The notes beneath the pieces were generated by a model. The model worked only from the letters and a program-made list of their open reading frames with translations, did no database searches and had not been told where the DNA came from. Positions 1 through 7,663 of a DNA stretch of 64,000 nucleotides are shown here, piece by piece. Source of the DNA: Aneurinibacillus soli (GTDB taxonomy: Bacteria; Bacillota; Bacilli; Aneurinibacillales; Aneurinibacillaceae); NCBI RefSeq assembly GCF_002355375.1, contig NZ_AP017312.1:3980001-4044000 (forward strand), written 5' to 3'. Every line of letters starts with the position of its first letter. Within the stretch, counting starts at the first letter, position 1. The position numbers and the translations under genes are program-made.

Positions 1-628
1 CATTCCAAATTATTCATTTCCCAAACCAGCAATCCTGCATTTCAATAGTAAAGAGTTCACTTCTTTTACTTGGTGTAGCTTCGACAAGCATACTATAATT
101 ATTCAAATGATTACTTTGCAAGACGAATGAAAGGCACGAGTTCTTCTAGTCAGTGCAGACATATAGTGCATGCTAGTCCTGTAATTTCCCCAAGGCCAAA
201 GTTGTCTTTTTCAGCTTTCGGTGTAAAGCAGATAGTTGCGTAAGGAAATTTCATTTAGGGAATTTTGTACACGGAAACCGGACAACCGGTCTCTAGGTCT
301 ATCCCTCAAAAGTTTTTGACCTACTCCCCCCTTCTTCTGATATTCTCCGATATGTATTTTTGAATTCCGCTACGTTTGTCGCCCGATTGTCCCCATTGGT
401 GTCGCCAATAAAGCATGGGGGACAAGGGGTTTTTCCCTCGGGTTGTGCAAACTGTCCCTATTAGCTCTTCCTTTTTTCTCCTACTCTCTCATCGTTTCCA
501 GCAGCCGGCGGATGGATTCATGATCGCAACAGTACAGCTCCCTTGCGTCTATCCACACGAAGCCGATGAAAAACACGGGTCCTTCCAGGCGAGATCTGCA
601 TGCGGATCATCCGAGCCCCAACGAGTTT
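1..628. other. Intergenic region with no convincing gene
   Basis: No reading frame here has a credible start, ribosome site or family signature. On the minus strand, about 120-270 contains a decayed segment that partly matches 3490-3790 of this window (see findings). The rest shows nothing I can name. Confidence 0.5.
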
Positions 629-1279
629 TTAAGATTGTAGCCTTTTCCCCAAAAGCATCCCTACTATAATACAGATACCACCTATAATCGAACTAAACGA
701 AAGATGTTCACCCATTAACAAAACAGAAAACATAGCTGCAAACAAAGGTTCACTACTCAGCAATAAAGCTACTCGTGAAGGTGAAGTTTTTCGTATCATA
801 ATCAATTGAACATAAAATGCAAATATAGTTGCGAAAATGGCGAGGTATCCCGTGATTAACCAGAACGTGGGGGTAAGTTCCACTGGCACAGGCTGTTGTA
901 CAAATGAAATAAGGCCTGCACCTACCGCTACTAATTGAATGGTAGTGAGGGCCCCAGGCTCTATTTCTTTACCTTCTGTTAATTTCTTTGTTATTGTCAT
1001 CTGAACAGCTCGAAATAAGGCAGCTCCCAAAATCAAAAAATCACCTAGATTGTAAACATAGGATTCTTTTAATGTCAAAAGGCCCGTTCCTACTATAGAA
1101 AGTGAAACAGCACCCAACAAAGAAATTTTAGGGAGCTTGCGGTAGACGATGCTATCTACAATAGGTACAAACACAACACACAAACTAATAATAAAACCAG
1201 CATTCGAAGCGGTTGTAAAAGCTACTCCGAATGTTTCTAGTGTATATATGAATGAACCTCCCTGCCTTAAAAATTTCAC
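629..1279 (-). pseudogene. 5'-truncated EamA/DMT-family transporter
   Basis: The 216-residue frame matches the last two thirds of an EamA-type (drug/metabolite) permease. After the motif TASNAGFI it carries about seven hydrophobic segments, including the second EamA repeat, and ends in GMLLGKRLQS. Intact members have about 300 residues and ten helices, so roughly 70-90 N-terminal residues are missing. The first ten or so codons (MKFLRQGGSF) lie in the terminal hairpin of the adjacent IS200/IS605 element, so the start codon is borrowed from the insertion sequence and not native. I could not find the missing 5' part beyond the other IS end, so a deletion probably followed the insertion. A functional transporter is unlikely. 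Confidence 0.75.
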
Positions 1280-1450
1280 TTTTTGAAGACGGGGTTTCTT
1301 GTTACTTCACCCAGTATGCCATCCAACGGACAAAAAGGTTGGCTTCTTGCCCTCGCTCAAAGAGCAGCACGCACATACAAATGATTTCATAAGCAACATC
1401 TTTTCTCACGAAAAGAAGGGTGGGTTCACACCTTCTACTACTTCTCGCAT
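1255..1450 (-). ncRNA. Putative omega RNA (reRNA) of the IS605 element
   Basis: The roughly 200 bases between the tnpB stop codon and the right end, read on the minus strand, are where TnpB guide RNAs are encoded in characterised IS200/IS605 elements. The segment is conserved-looking, non-coding and contains several hairpins. The guide would be the host sequence just outside the right end (below 1252). This is positional inference only; no expression signal was seen. Confidence 0.45.
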
Positions 1451-2655
1451 TAGGCGATCCGTAGATACTTTGTTTTTTCTACCTCAACAGGCAATCGCTG
1501 AATTTCGCCATGATACATCACTTTGGAGAGGATCCCACAAGCTCCGTGAATATCCCGATGTTGAGTGTAGCCACACGAGCAAACATACGTTCTAGAAGCT
1601 ATCTTTTTACGCTTCCCACAACAAGGACATTGTTGTGAAGTATACGATTCATTTACTTTTTCAATAGAAATTCCTTTACTTTTCAGTTTGTACGTAAGGT
1701 AGTCAAATAGTTTTCCAAACTGCCATTGGCCCATCTTTTGGTTATGGATACGTCTTCGTCTTTTCTTCTTGGCATTTTTCTTCTTGTTTCGACTTGTCCC
1801 ACGCTGAACACCTTCTACATCACCAATGGCGACTTGTTTTACTTGTTGTTGACATGCCCATTCGACAAAGGCTTTCGTTGTCTTATGCAAGGCATCCTGT
1901 AGCTGTTTGTCCGACTGCGATAACACGTATTGTTTGGCGTGGTTGTATCGTTTCCATTGTCGGGAACCTTTTTGACATTTGCTCATTTTTCGCTGGAGTT
2001 TCGCCAGTTTCTTGTTTCGCAATCGTTTAATACTGCGGATTTTTCGACCTGTGATGATCAAATTGGCTCCGTTCTCGGCAACAGTAGCAATTGTGTGAAT
2101 CTCACCCACATCAATCGCACAACGAATGCCTACTTGTTTCGGTTCAGCCACAATCCCATCTTCATACGAGAGACACAAACGCAAGCCACGATCATAAACA
2201 AGTTCGATTTCCTTTACTTGTCCTTTCGGTACGTCTTTTACATATACCACAATCGGCGATTGGCGTTTGCGTTCCCAAATCCCCATGCTTAACTCAATTT
2301 TTCCGTTTTGATGCAACATAAAGCCATGATTCGCCCATTTCGTGTTGAAGTACTTCTTCGTTTTGTATGGATACTTGTTGATGTAGCCTTTTTGTTTCGC
2401 TTGTCGTGCGCCATCGCGCGAAAACAAGTACTTGTGTGCCACCGCTTGAATCGACTGTGAGTGGAGTGGATACTTCCCTTTGATGAGCTTTTGGAGTTCC
2501 GTTTTTCCAATCCAACGCCCATTGTTTTGCATCGCATACGTTTTCGCTAACGAAATGCATTCATTCCAAACGTTTGCCGATTCACGATTGCACGCAAACA
2601 AGCGATCAAGATTGTGTTTCGAAGCATAGAAACGGGTTTTCATCGTTCGAATCAT
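1450..2655 (-). CDS. tnpB: TnpB, IS605 RNA-guided endonuclease
   Basis: The 401-residue protein has the TnpB layout: N-terminal OrfB/WED-REC region, then RuvC motifs and a zinc ribbon. RuvC-I is IDVGEIHTIA with Asp182. The zinc ribbon uses CPCC (343-346) and CSC (359-361), followed by RuvC-III HRDIHGA with Asp368. At RuvC-II, VAIGDVEGV (275-283) has Gly-Asp where most TnpBs have the catalytic Glu. A Glu at 336 in NESYTSQ could substitute, as proposed for TnpB groups with a rearranged active site. A strongly basic stretch (286-303) may bind RNA. The start is 35 bp after the tnpA stop. TnpB cuts DNA matching its guide RNA and helps keep the element at its donor site. Confidence 0.85.
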   Translation of the reverse strand: MIRTMKTRFYASKHNLDRLFACNRESANVWNECISLAKTYAMQNNGRWIGKTELQKLIKGKYPLHSQSIQAVAHKYLFSRDGARQAKQKGYINKYPYKTKKYFNTKWANHGFMLHQNGKIELSMGIWERKRQSPIVVYVKDVPKGQVKEIELVYDRGLRLCLSYEDGIVAEPKQVGIRCAIDVGEIHTIATVAENGANLIITGRKIRSIKRLRNKKLAKLQRKMSKCQKGSRQWKRYNHAKQYVLSQSDKQLQDALHKTTKAFVEWACQQQVKQVAIGDVEGVQRGTSRNKKKNAKKKRRRRIHNQKMGQWQFGKLFDYLTYKLKSKGISIEKVNESYTSQQCPCCGKRKKIASRTYVCSCGYTQHRDIHGACGILSKVMYHGEIQRLPVEVEKTKYLRIA

Positions 2656-2690
2656 CTTTTGTCACCACCAATCCAATGGTAATCAACCCC

Positions 2691-3089
2691 TTATTTTTCA
2701 CCTTGATTCTCAATATACCGTTTCAGCACTTCTAATGGTGCTCCACCAACGGTAAGGAGACAATAACTTTGTGACCAGAAATGCTCTTTCCATAGTTTCT
2801 TTCGAATCGAAGAATACTCTGTTTTTATCCGCCGAGAACTTGCACTTTTATACGCATTGATAAACTTCGATAGTTCGGTATTTGGTTTTGCCGTAAATAA
2901 CACATGCACATGATCGATATCATGATTCCATTCTTTCACCGAAATATGATAGTTTGGAGCAATCGACTCGAATATTTCTTGTAGTCGATTGGAAATAGCA
3001 TCATCAATCACTTTTCTACGATATTTGATCACCATGATCAAATGATAATTGAGTTTGAACACTGAATGATTATTTGTGTCTAAGTCCAT
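2691..3089 (-). CDS. tnpA: TnpA, IS200/IS605 Y1 transposase
   Basis: A 132-residue HUH single-strand transposase of normal family length. It shows the HUH motif HVH at residues 60-62 and the nucleophilic tyrosine in RYIENQGEK (Tyr125). It nicks the top strand at subterminal hairpins and joins ends as a single-stranded circle that reinserts 3' to a short target. It lies directly upstream of tnpB in the same direction, and a terminator-like hairpin precedes it. All recognisable catalytic residues are present, so the element may still be active. Confidence 0.9.
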   Translation of the reverse strand: MDLDTNNHSVFKLNYHLIMVIKYRRKVIDDAISNRLQEIFESIAPNYHISVKEWNHDIDHVHVLFTAKPNTELSKFINAYKSASSRRIKTEYSSIRKKLWKEHFWSQSYCLLTVGGAPLEVLKRYIENQGEK

Positions 3090-3142
3090 ATAATATCACC
3101 ACATTTTTATTATACGACTGGATAGGAATTAGGTCAAAAAAA

Positions 3143-3166
3143 GAGCCGTTAGGCTGCGCCTAACCG
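3143..3166 (-). terminator. Terminator-like hairpin upstream of tnpA
   Basis: On the minus strand GGTTAGGC-gca-GCCTAAC is followed by TTTTTTT. It lies inside the left end of the IS element, before tnpA, so it would block transcription entering the transposase gene from outside. Confidence 0.65.
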
Positions 3167-3240
3167 AAATTCATCCCCTCCCTACTAGCTGGCGCATTGC
3201 ACCTTCACGCTAGTTGAGGAAGGGGACTTCTTACGGAATA

Positions 3241-3864
3241 CGTTAAATTGACTGCTGTTCTGACAATTGAATAATCCACTCTGCCAAGCTCCTCTCAATT
3301 CATGAAATAAACTAATGATTTATTTTACCATATAATTCTAAATAGTTATGCCTAATAAATAATAAGCGAAACCAAGCCATTAGATATTCCTTATCACAGC
3401 ATTCATTTTTTGTTAGTGAAATCAGAGAAGTCAACCTGCATAGAGAGTTAGAAGTATTAATCCCTCCTGGAACGTCATTTTTCACAAGCCAGGTTCTTTC
3501 TAGCACTTATTGCAATATAGGTCATGCGAGCCCCTGTATCTCCCCAGTGACAAGTTCAAAAAGGTCATTTCGCTTCCAGTACGAAGCAGATGGCGGCATG
3601 GCAGGGTTTGAAACCGGCACAAATCCAGAAGAATAATAAAAAATATATTAAAGGTCTTCTGTATTTGTTGCACTAACGGGAATCGATAGTTGAACAAGCA
3701 ACCTAAAAGAGCCGACTTCCTGCGCTAAGGAAATCGGCTTTTTCTATGTGAAAATCGATTAGCGTACAAAATTCCCGAAATGTTGACGGTCCCACTTTAA
3801 ACAATAATTGTTACAACACAGGGAAACCGGAAGAGAAACGGATGATTATTTTGCAAACAAGACA
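3241..3864. other. Intergenic region with a degenerate repeat and a terminator
   Basis: No intact gene. At 3490-3790 there is a segment whose minus strand resembles 120-270, including the shared words GTACAAAATTCCC and ATCTGCTT. A minus-strand frame ending in FELVTGEIQGLA stops near 3531 and looks like the tail of a vanished gene or element. A hairpin terminator sits at 3711-3744. Confidence 0.45.
3711..3744 (+). terminator. Hairpin terminator
   Basis: GCCGACTTCC and GGAAATCGGC form a stem, followed by TTTTTCT on the plus strand. No gene is obvious immediately upstream on that strand; on the minus strand it has a shorter T run and could serve the secreted-protein gene at 3865. Confidence 0.55.
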
Positions 3865-4413
3865 TTACTTAATCCGAATACTGGCCAGAATTTTTTCCGC
3901 TTCTTGCTGCGATTTCTTTACATAATTTCCAGAAGGGATACAGGCTTCCGCATAATAATATTTTCCCTTTTGAATGGTCGACAGAGAAATTACCCGGGTC
4001 CCACCATCCAAATCAACATCCACAATTTCCTTTACGAATTTCTTACCGTTTACCGTCACAACTTTCCTTGGTTGGATTACTTTATGGTCGTCATCTCCGA
4101 ATCCTTTTAACAGATCGGCAAGCGTGTAGTTTTCCATGTTTGGACCCAAATCAATAGCAATTTTAATCATCCACTTCTCTAAAGGTTTTGATTCGCCTCC
4201 ATAACTGTCCCGTTTAAAATTGGTTAAACAAATATAATCCTTACGATCTTCAATAAACCAGCCTTTTGGATAAGAGAAGGTGAGGGATTTATCGTAAGAA
4301 GTGTATGTTGATGTGGTCTTAGAGGTAGAACTGGTTTTTGCTGATACAAGGGGGGCTGACAGAGAAAGAACAAAGATAAGAGATAAAAAGAAAGCGACCA
4401 AACTTTTTTTCAT
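3865..4413 (-). CDS. Secreted PsbP-like hypothetical protein
   Basis: A 182-residue protein with a clear Sec signal peptide (basic MKK, hydrophobic core, cleavage after LVSA at about residue 25), then a Ser/Thr-rich linker. The mature domain contains 'YPKGWFI' and later 'GKYYYAEACIPSGNY', the pattern of PsbP-like/DUF1795-type domains seen in small exported proteins of Bacillota. No catalytic residues are recognisable. The start is supported by GGAGGT 9 bases before ATG. It stands alone between a terminator and a broken resolvase. Function unknown. Confidence 0.6.
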   Translation of the reverse strand: MKKSLVAFFLSLIFVLSLSAPLVSAKTSSTSKTTSTYTSYDKSLTFSYPKGWFIEDRKDYICLTNFKRDSYGGESKPLEKWMIKIAIDLGPNMENYTLADLLKGFGDDDHKVIQPRKVVTVNGKKFVKEIVDVDLDGGTRVISLSTIQKGKYYYAEACIPSGNYVKKSQQEAEKILASIRIK

Positions 4414-4442
4414 TCTAGTACCTCCGTGATATTTTTTTAAAA

Positions 4443-4968
4443 TTAAGTATTTTCTATACGGACCATTACTATAAAAGGAATGGAGAACATTTTCCTAGCG
4501 TTCGTTCGGCCAAACTTTACACCGTTCTGCAGCGCAATATCAATCCCCTCGCGCTGGCGTTTTCGGATTCGTTCCCGTTCCTCCTGTGCCATCCAGGATA
4601 GGATCTGCAGAACAAAATTCGCAATAAACGTACCAAGGCTATTTTTGAACTGGGTAGTATCCAAAAGCGACATATCTAGCACTACGATGTTTGTCTTGAT
4701 ATTTTTTGTAACATCATTCCACTCATTTAGGATTTCCTCTTTGTTTCGCCCAAATCAACCCAGCGAATGGATATATAAAATATCGCCAACTCGCAGCGCC
4801 CGTTTCAGCAGCTGGTACTGTTCCCGCTGAAAGTCTTTCCCACTTTGCTTATCCATCTAGATATCCCGTTCGTTAACTCCTGCCTCTTTCAGGGATTCAA
4901 GCTGTCGTGCTTCATTTTGGTCCCTGCTGCTCACATATGTATGCGAATTTTCTTGCTTCCATTCTCAA
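4443..4968 (-). pseudogene. Decayed serine recombinase (resolvase/invertase)
   Basis: Conceptual reassembly on the minus strand gives KFAYI / VSSRDQNEARQLESLKEAG / ERDI-stop-MDKQSGKDFQR / YIHSLG-stop-FGRNKEE / QEERERIRKRQREG. This is the catalytic domain of a small serine recombinase. There is one frameshift near the catalytic serine (about 4935-4950) and two in-frame stops (near 4860 and 4757). After GVKFGRT the sequence diverges, so the C-terminal helix-turn-helix is gone. The last 79 codons remain open but cannot encode an active enzyme. Confidence 0.85.
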
Positions 4969-4977
4969 CAACAATAA

Positions 4978-5007
4978 GACCACCAATCACACTGAGTGGT
5001 CTTTTTC
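4978..5007 (+). terminator. Hairpin terminator
   Basis: GACCACC and GAGTGGTC flank a short loop, followed by TTTTTCTT on the plus strand. It separates the resolvase relic from the next fragment. Confidence 0.5.
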
Positions 5008-5051
5008 TTATCTCCGCACGATATACCCTTTCTTATAGAATAGTTTGCAGT

Positions 5052-5265
5052 TTAAACTAATCGCTTTTTACAGATATGAAACGGCTCTCTCTGCTGAAAA
5101 GTGATAATGGAGCCTGATGTGAAGATTGTAGCGTCCGGTTTGCCCATCTGGGGCGCTGAAACCGCTATGGCTCCATCGAGATATTCCGTATTGTATTCTT
5201 GAGCCTGTGTTTCGCAGCGGCAGTCTAGGATTGTATTTCTGATCCCGTACTCACGCTACTTTTTT
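5052..5265 (-). pseudogene. Orphan C-terminal coding fragment, unknown family
   Basis: On the minus strand an uninterrupted frame of about 70 codons runs from just after an in-frame TAG near 5266 to the stop at 5052-5054. It contains YGIRNTILDCRCETQAQ, LDGAIAVSAPQMGKPDA and TSGSIITFQQREPF. It has no start codon or ribosome site and its composition looks like real protein, so I read it as the 3' end of a truncated gene. I do not recognise the family. Confidence 0.4.
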
Positions 5266-5291
5266 TGATGTGAACCGTTCAATGATAAAAA

Positions 5292-5345
5292 CAATTAGAT
5301 ATATATATTGACATAATATATATCGGGTCGATATATTATTAAGTG
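5292..5345 (+). promoter_or_regulatory. padR promoter with overlapping operator palindrome
   Basis: TTGACA at 5308-5313 and TATATT at 5332-5337 (18-bp spacer) form a sigma-A-like promoter. The spacer and -10 region contain the dyad AATATATATCG / CGATATATT, the kind of ATAT-rich palindrome bound by PadR repressors. Autorepression is inferred. Confidence 0.6.
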
Positions 5346-5382
5346 TAATATACAAATATATCTAAATAAGGAGGTTCTATCC

Positions 5383-5925
5383 TTGAACAGTCAGGATGTC
5401 ATTTTAGGCATGCTCATGAAAGAATCGTTGACAGGCTACGAAATAAAACAGTTATTGGAAAATGTGTTCTCTAATTTCTATAGTTCTAGTTATGGCACGA
5501 TTTATCCAATGCTTACACGTATGGAGAAGGAGGAATTGATAACTAAGGAAATTGTGCTCCAGGATGGTAAGCCAAACAAGAATGTTTTAAACATAACGGC
5601 TAAAGGGCGAGATTGTTTTAACGCCTATTTACTATCGCCATTAGAGGGAGATAGTATTAAAAAATCTGATTTTATGATGAGGCTTTATTTTGGTGAATTT
5701 GTTGGGTATGACAAGGTGATTATTTGGTTGAAGCAAGTACAAGAGGAATCACAAAAAAAGTTAGATCAATTATTTGAGCAGTATTCGCTTTATAAAGATG
5801 AAATGCATCCAACACAGATCATCTGCATCCAAATTGGGATAGAAGAATATAAAGCTAAACTTGAAACCATTTCCCATGGGTTGTTAAGCATGGAGCAGTT
5901 AGTGGAAGAGAAGAGCAGTGTTTAA
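5383..5925 (+). CDS. PadR-family transcriptional regulator
   Basis: A 180-residue regulator with an N-terminal PadR winged helix (MLMKESLTGYEIKQLLE ... GTIYPMLTRMEKEELI) and a C-terminal coiled-coil dimerisation helix region (about 95-175) of the Vir_act_alpha_C type. The start is TTG, eight bases after AAGGAGG; no ATG upstream fits. PadR proteins usually repress neighbouring detoxification or efflux genes and are released by small aromatic or hydrophobic ligands. It lies about 80 bp upstream of the SDR gene on the same strand, so the likely target is itself plus the SDR. Confidence 0.85.
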   Translation: MNSQDVILGMLMKESLTGYEIKQLLENVFSNFYSSSYGTIYPMLTRMEKEELITKEIVLQDGKPNKNVLNITAKGRDCFNAYLLSPLEGDSIKKSDFMMRLYFGEFVGYDKVIIWLKQVQEESQKKLDQLFEQYSLYKDEMHPTQIICIQIGIEEYKAKLETISHGLLSMEQLVEEKSSV

Positions 5926-6008
5926 TAAATTCTAATGCTTAAGAGGTCAGTTTTGTACGAACCAGGATCAAGGAGTAACACTCACAAAACTTTTAGGAGG
6001 AATTGTTA

Positions 6009-6827
6009 ATGAAAACCATTTTTATCACGGGTACTTCGTCAGGTATTGGGAGAGCTACAGTAAAACATTTTGCTGAAAGAGGATGGAACGTAGTAGCCAC
6101 GATGCGTTCACCTGAACAAGAAACTGAATTCATTACGTTGGACAATGTTTTGGTGCTAAGGTTAGATGTTGAGAAAATAGACACCATTCAATCTGCATTA
6201 CTTGAAGCGATCCAACGGTTTGGTAAAATTGACGTTCTTCTGAATAATGCCGGATATGGAACAATGGGTCTTATAGAAGTAGCTACGGATGAGCAGATTA
6301 GAAGACAATTTGAAGTAAACGTTTTTGGTCTTATCAGTATGACTAAAGCCATGTTGCCACATTTTAGATCTAATCAAGAAGGTTTGCTGATCAATATCTC
6401 TTCTATGGGAGGGAAAGTGACCTTTCCTACGATGTCTCTGTATCATTCAACTAAATTCGCGGTAGAAGGTTTTTCTGAATCCGTATCTTATGAATTAGCA
6501 TCACAAAACATCAAAGTAAAGTTGATTGAACCAGGAGCTATTAACACGGATTTTGGCGGAAGATCAATGGAGTTCTTTTTTAATGATGCATTAACGGACT
6601 ATAAATCGTTTACTACTGCATTTCTGGGTAAATTAGGTGAAATGGAAAAAGATCCAGGCTACGCCTCGGCTCCAGAACTTGTAGCTGACACTATATATCA
6701 AGCGGCCACAGACGGTACAAATCAATTCCGGTATGTAGTTGGAGAAGATGCAAAGATGCTCATAAGTATGAAGGAAAATACGGATGAGGAAGAGTATCTA
6801 AATAATATATCTCAGCATTTTTCATAA
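6009..6827 (+). CDS. Short-chain dehydrogenase/reductase (SDR)
   Basis: A 272-residue classical SDR. It has the nucleotide-binding TGTSSGIG (7-14), NNAG (79-82), active-site Ser at 131/132 and YxxxK at 145-149 (YHSTK). The ATG at 6009 is preferred over the TTG at 6003 because AGGAGG ends nine bases before it. The LYHSTKFAVEGFSE context is typical of NAD(P)-dependent oxidoreductases of the YusZ/DltE-like group; substrate unknown. It is co-directional with padR and probably in one operon; the next recognisable gene is convergent. Confidence 0.85.
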   Translation: MKTIFITGTSSGIGRATVKHFAERGWNVVATMRSPEQETEFITLDNVLVLRLDVEKIDTIQSALLEAIQRFGKIDVLLNNAGYGTMGLIEVATDEQIRRQFEVNVFGLISMTKAMLPHFRSNQEGLLINISSMGGKVTFPTMSLYHSTKFAVEGFSESVSYELASQNIKVKLIEPGAINTDFGGRSMEFFFNDALTDYKSFTTAFLGKLGEMEKDPGYASAPELVADTIYQAATDGTNQFRYVVGEDAKMLISMKENTDEEEYLNNISQHFS

Positions 6828-6956
6828 AAAGAGGAAATGTGAAATCATCGTTTACTAGCTCACCGCTGTTAATGACAGATTATATTGTCCATAACTTGAC
6901 GATGTTTGTTGCCCAAATTTTGATAAAAATCGTGTTCAAGTATTATTTGAAAGAAG

Positions 6957-6978
6957 GGAGAATCATGACAATTCTCCC
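6957..6978. terminator. Hairpin downstream of the SDR gene
   Basis: GGGAGAAT-catgaca-ATTCTCCC is a perfect 8-bp stem. It lacks a long T run on the plus strand, so termination is only possible. Confidence 0.35.
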
Positions 6979-7150
6979 TCAACCACCCGTTTGACCATAT
7001 GGTCATCTATGATACGGTGCCCGTTCTAGGCTCCATAAATTACAGATAATGAATACATAAGTTAATTCACTTTGTTCTATGGCGTATATACCATAGACAC
7101 TCTTATCAATGTGCAAGCAAAGAGCCCGGTCAGCACCGAGCTTCTTCCTA

Positions 7151-7294
7151 CTATTTATGAGGTGTCCAGATAAATTCTTTTTCGGGTTTATTCTTAGAGA
7201 TGACAATCAGATTCCCTATCGTCTGGAACGTCAGTGTGCCATATCCGAGTTGTTCACGAATTTCTTCCAGGATCGGAACTCGATCTTGTTCATA
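7151..7294 (-). pseudogene. C-terminal coding remnant, unknown family
   Basis: The minus strand reads YEQDRVPILEEIREQLGYG, then TLTFQTIGNLIVIS, ending EFIWTPHK-stop at 7151. It has no start, and a stop lies directly upstream of the first residue. The coherent, protein-like sequence points to the tail of a destroyed gene. It abuts the TGT-ended repeat structure that begins at 7320. Confidence 0.35.
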
Positions 7295-7319
7295 TCAAGG
7301 GTTTCGCTCTCTTTATCGT

Positions 7320-7614
7320 TGTACAAACTAAATAAAGTTCTGACAAAAAACAGCTCTCCAACCCGCATTCCACCGTCGCCCGATTAAATAAAGTCTTGCT
7401 ACAAATCCGGCTTTTTTCGATTTTCCCCTCTCATTTTTTCTGTCAGAACTTTATTTTTTTCGTAATAATGTTTTGATAAAAAACAGGGGAAAAGGCTTGA
7501 TATGACTCGCTTTCGCCCTTTCCCCTCTTTCCTTTATCCTTGCCAAAAGCAGAACTTTATTTCGATTTTGGCAGATGTTTATTTAAAATAGCAGAACTTT
7601 ATTTATTGGTTACA
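7320..7614. mobile_element. Tn7-like end pair or miniature element (no transposase)
   Basis: The left boundary reads TGTACAAACTAAATAAAGTT and the right boundary, read on the minus strand, TGTAACCAATAAATAAAGTT. Both are TGTA-N6-AAATAAAGTTCTG in inverted orientation. Further copies point inward: AAATAAAGTCTTG at about 7385 from the left, and minus-strand AAATAAAGTTCTG at about 7442-7456 and 7550-7563 from the right. This matches the general design of Tn7-type ends (5'-TGT plus several TnsB-like sites). No convincing 5-bp target duplication was found and no transposase lies inside. Confidence 0.5.
7472..7560. repeat. Copy 1 of a ~90-bp dispersed repeat (right-end type)
   Basis: ATAAAAAACAGGGGAAAAGG through the hairpin to CAGAACTTTATTT is nearly identical to 10394-10486. 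The core is a stem GGGGAAAAGGC / GCCCTTTCCCC followed by a pyrimidine run, so it may also terminate transcription. Confidence 0.8.
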
Positions 7615-7663
7615 TAGTAGGAATAAGTGAAAAGGGATTTAAGGGGACTATATCCTGTAATCT

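Larger units (their letters stand above)
1252..3240 (-). mobile_element. IS200/IS605-family insertion sequence (tnpA + tnpB)
   Basis: A complete-looking element in minus orientation. The left end at about 3170-3240 carries a long imperfect hairpin (CCCCTTCC ... GGGAGGGG, 3174-3229). It is followed by a terminator-like hairpin (3143-3166), tnpA, tnpB and a right end with a 9-bp stem hairpin (about 1260-1294). There are no terminal inverted repeats or target duplication, as expected for Y1-transposase elements that move as single-stranded circles. Both genes have open frames. Exact end points are inferred from the hairpins and may be off by several bases. Confidence 0.8.

Noticed and set aside
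415-669. 84-codon plus-strand frame
   Set aside because: No ribosome site, no family signature and overlap with the end of the EamA remnant.
3312-3697. Two short minus-strand frames (64 and 65 codons)
   Set aside because: No ribosome site; composition is like AT-rich non-coding DNA and one lies in the degenerate repeat.
7003-7387. Overlapping short frames on both strands at 7003-7206 and 7109-7387
   Set aside because: They cross the coding remnant and the TGT-ended unit; no start signal, no family match.
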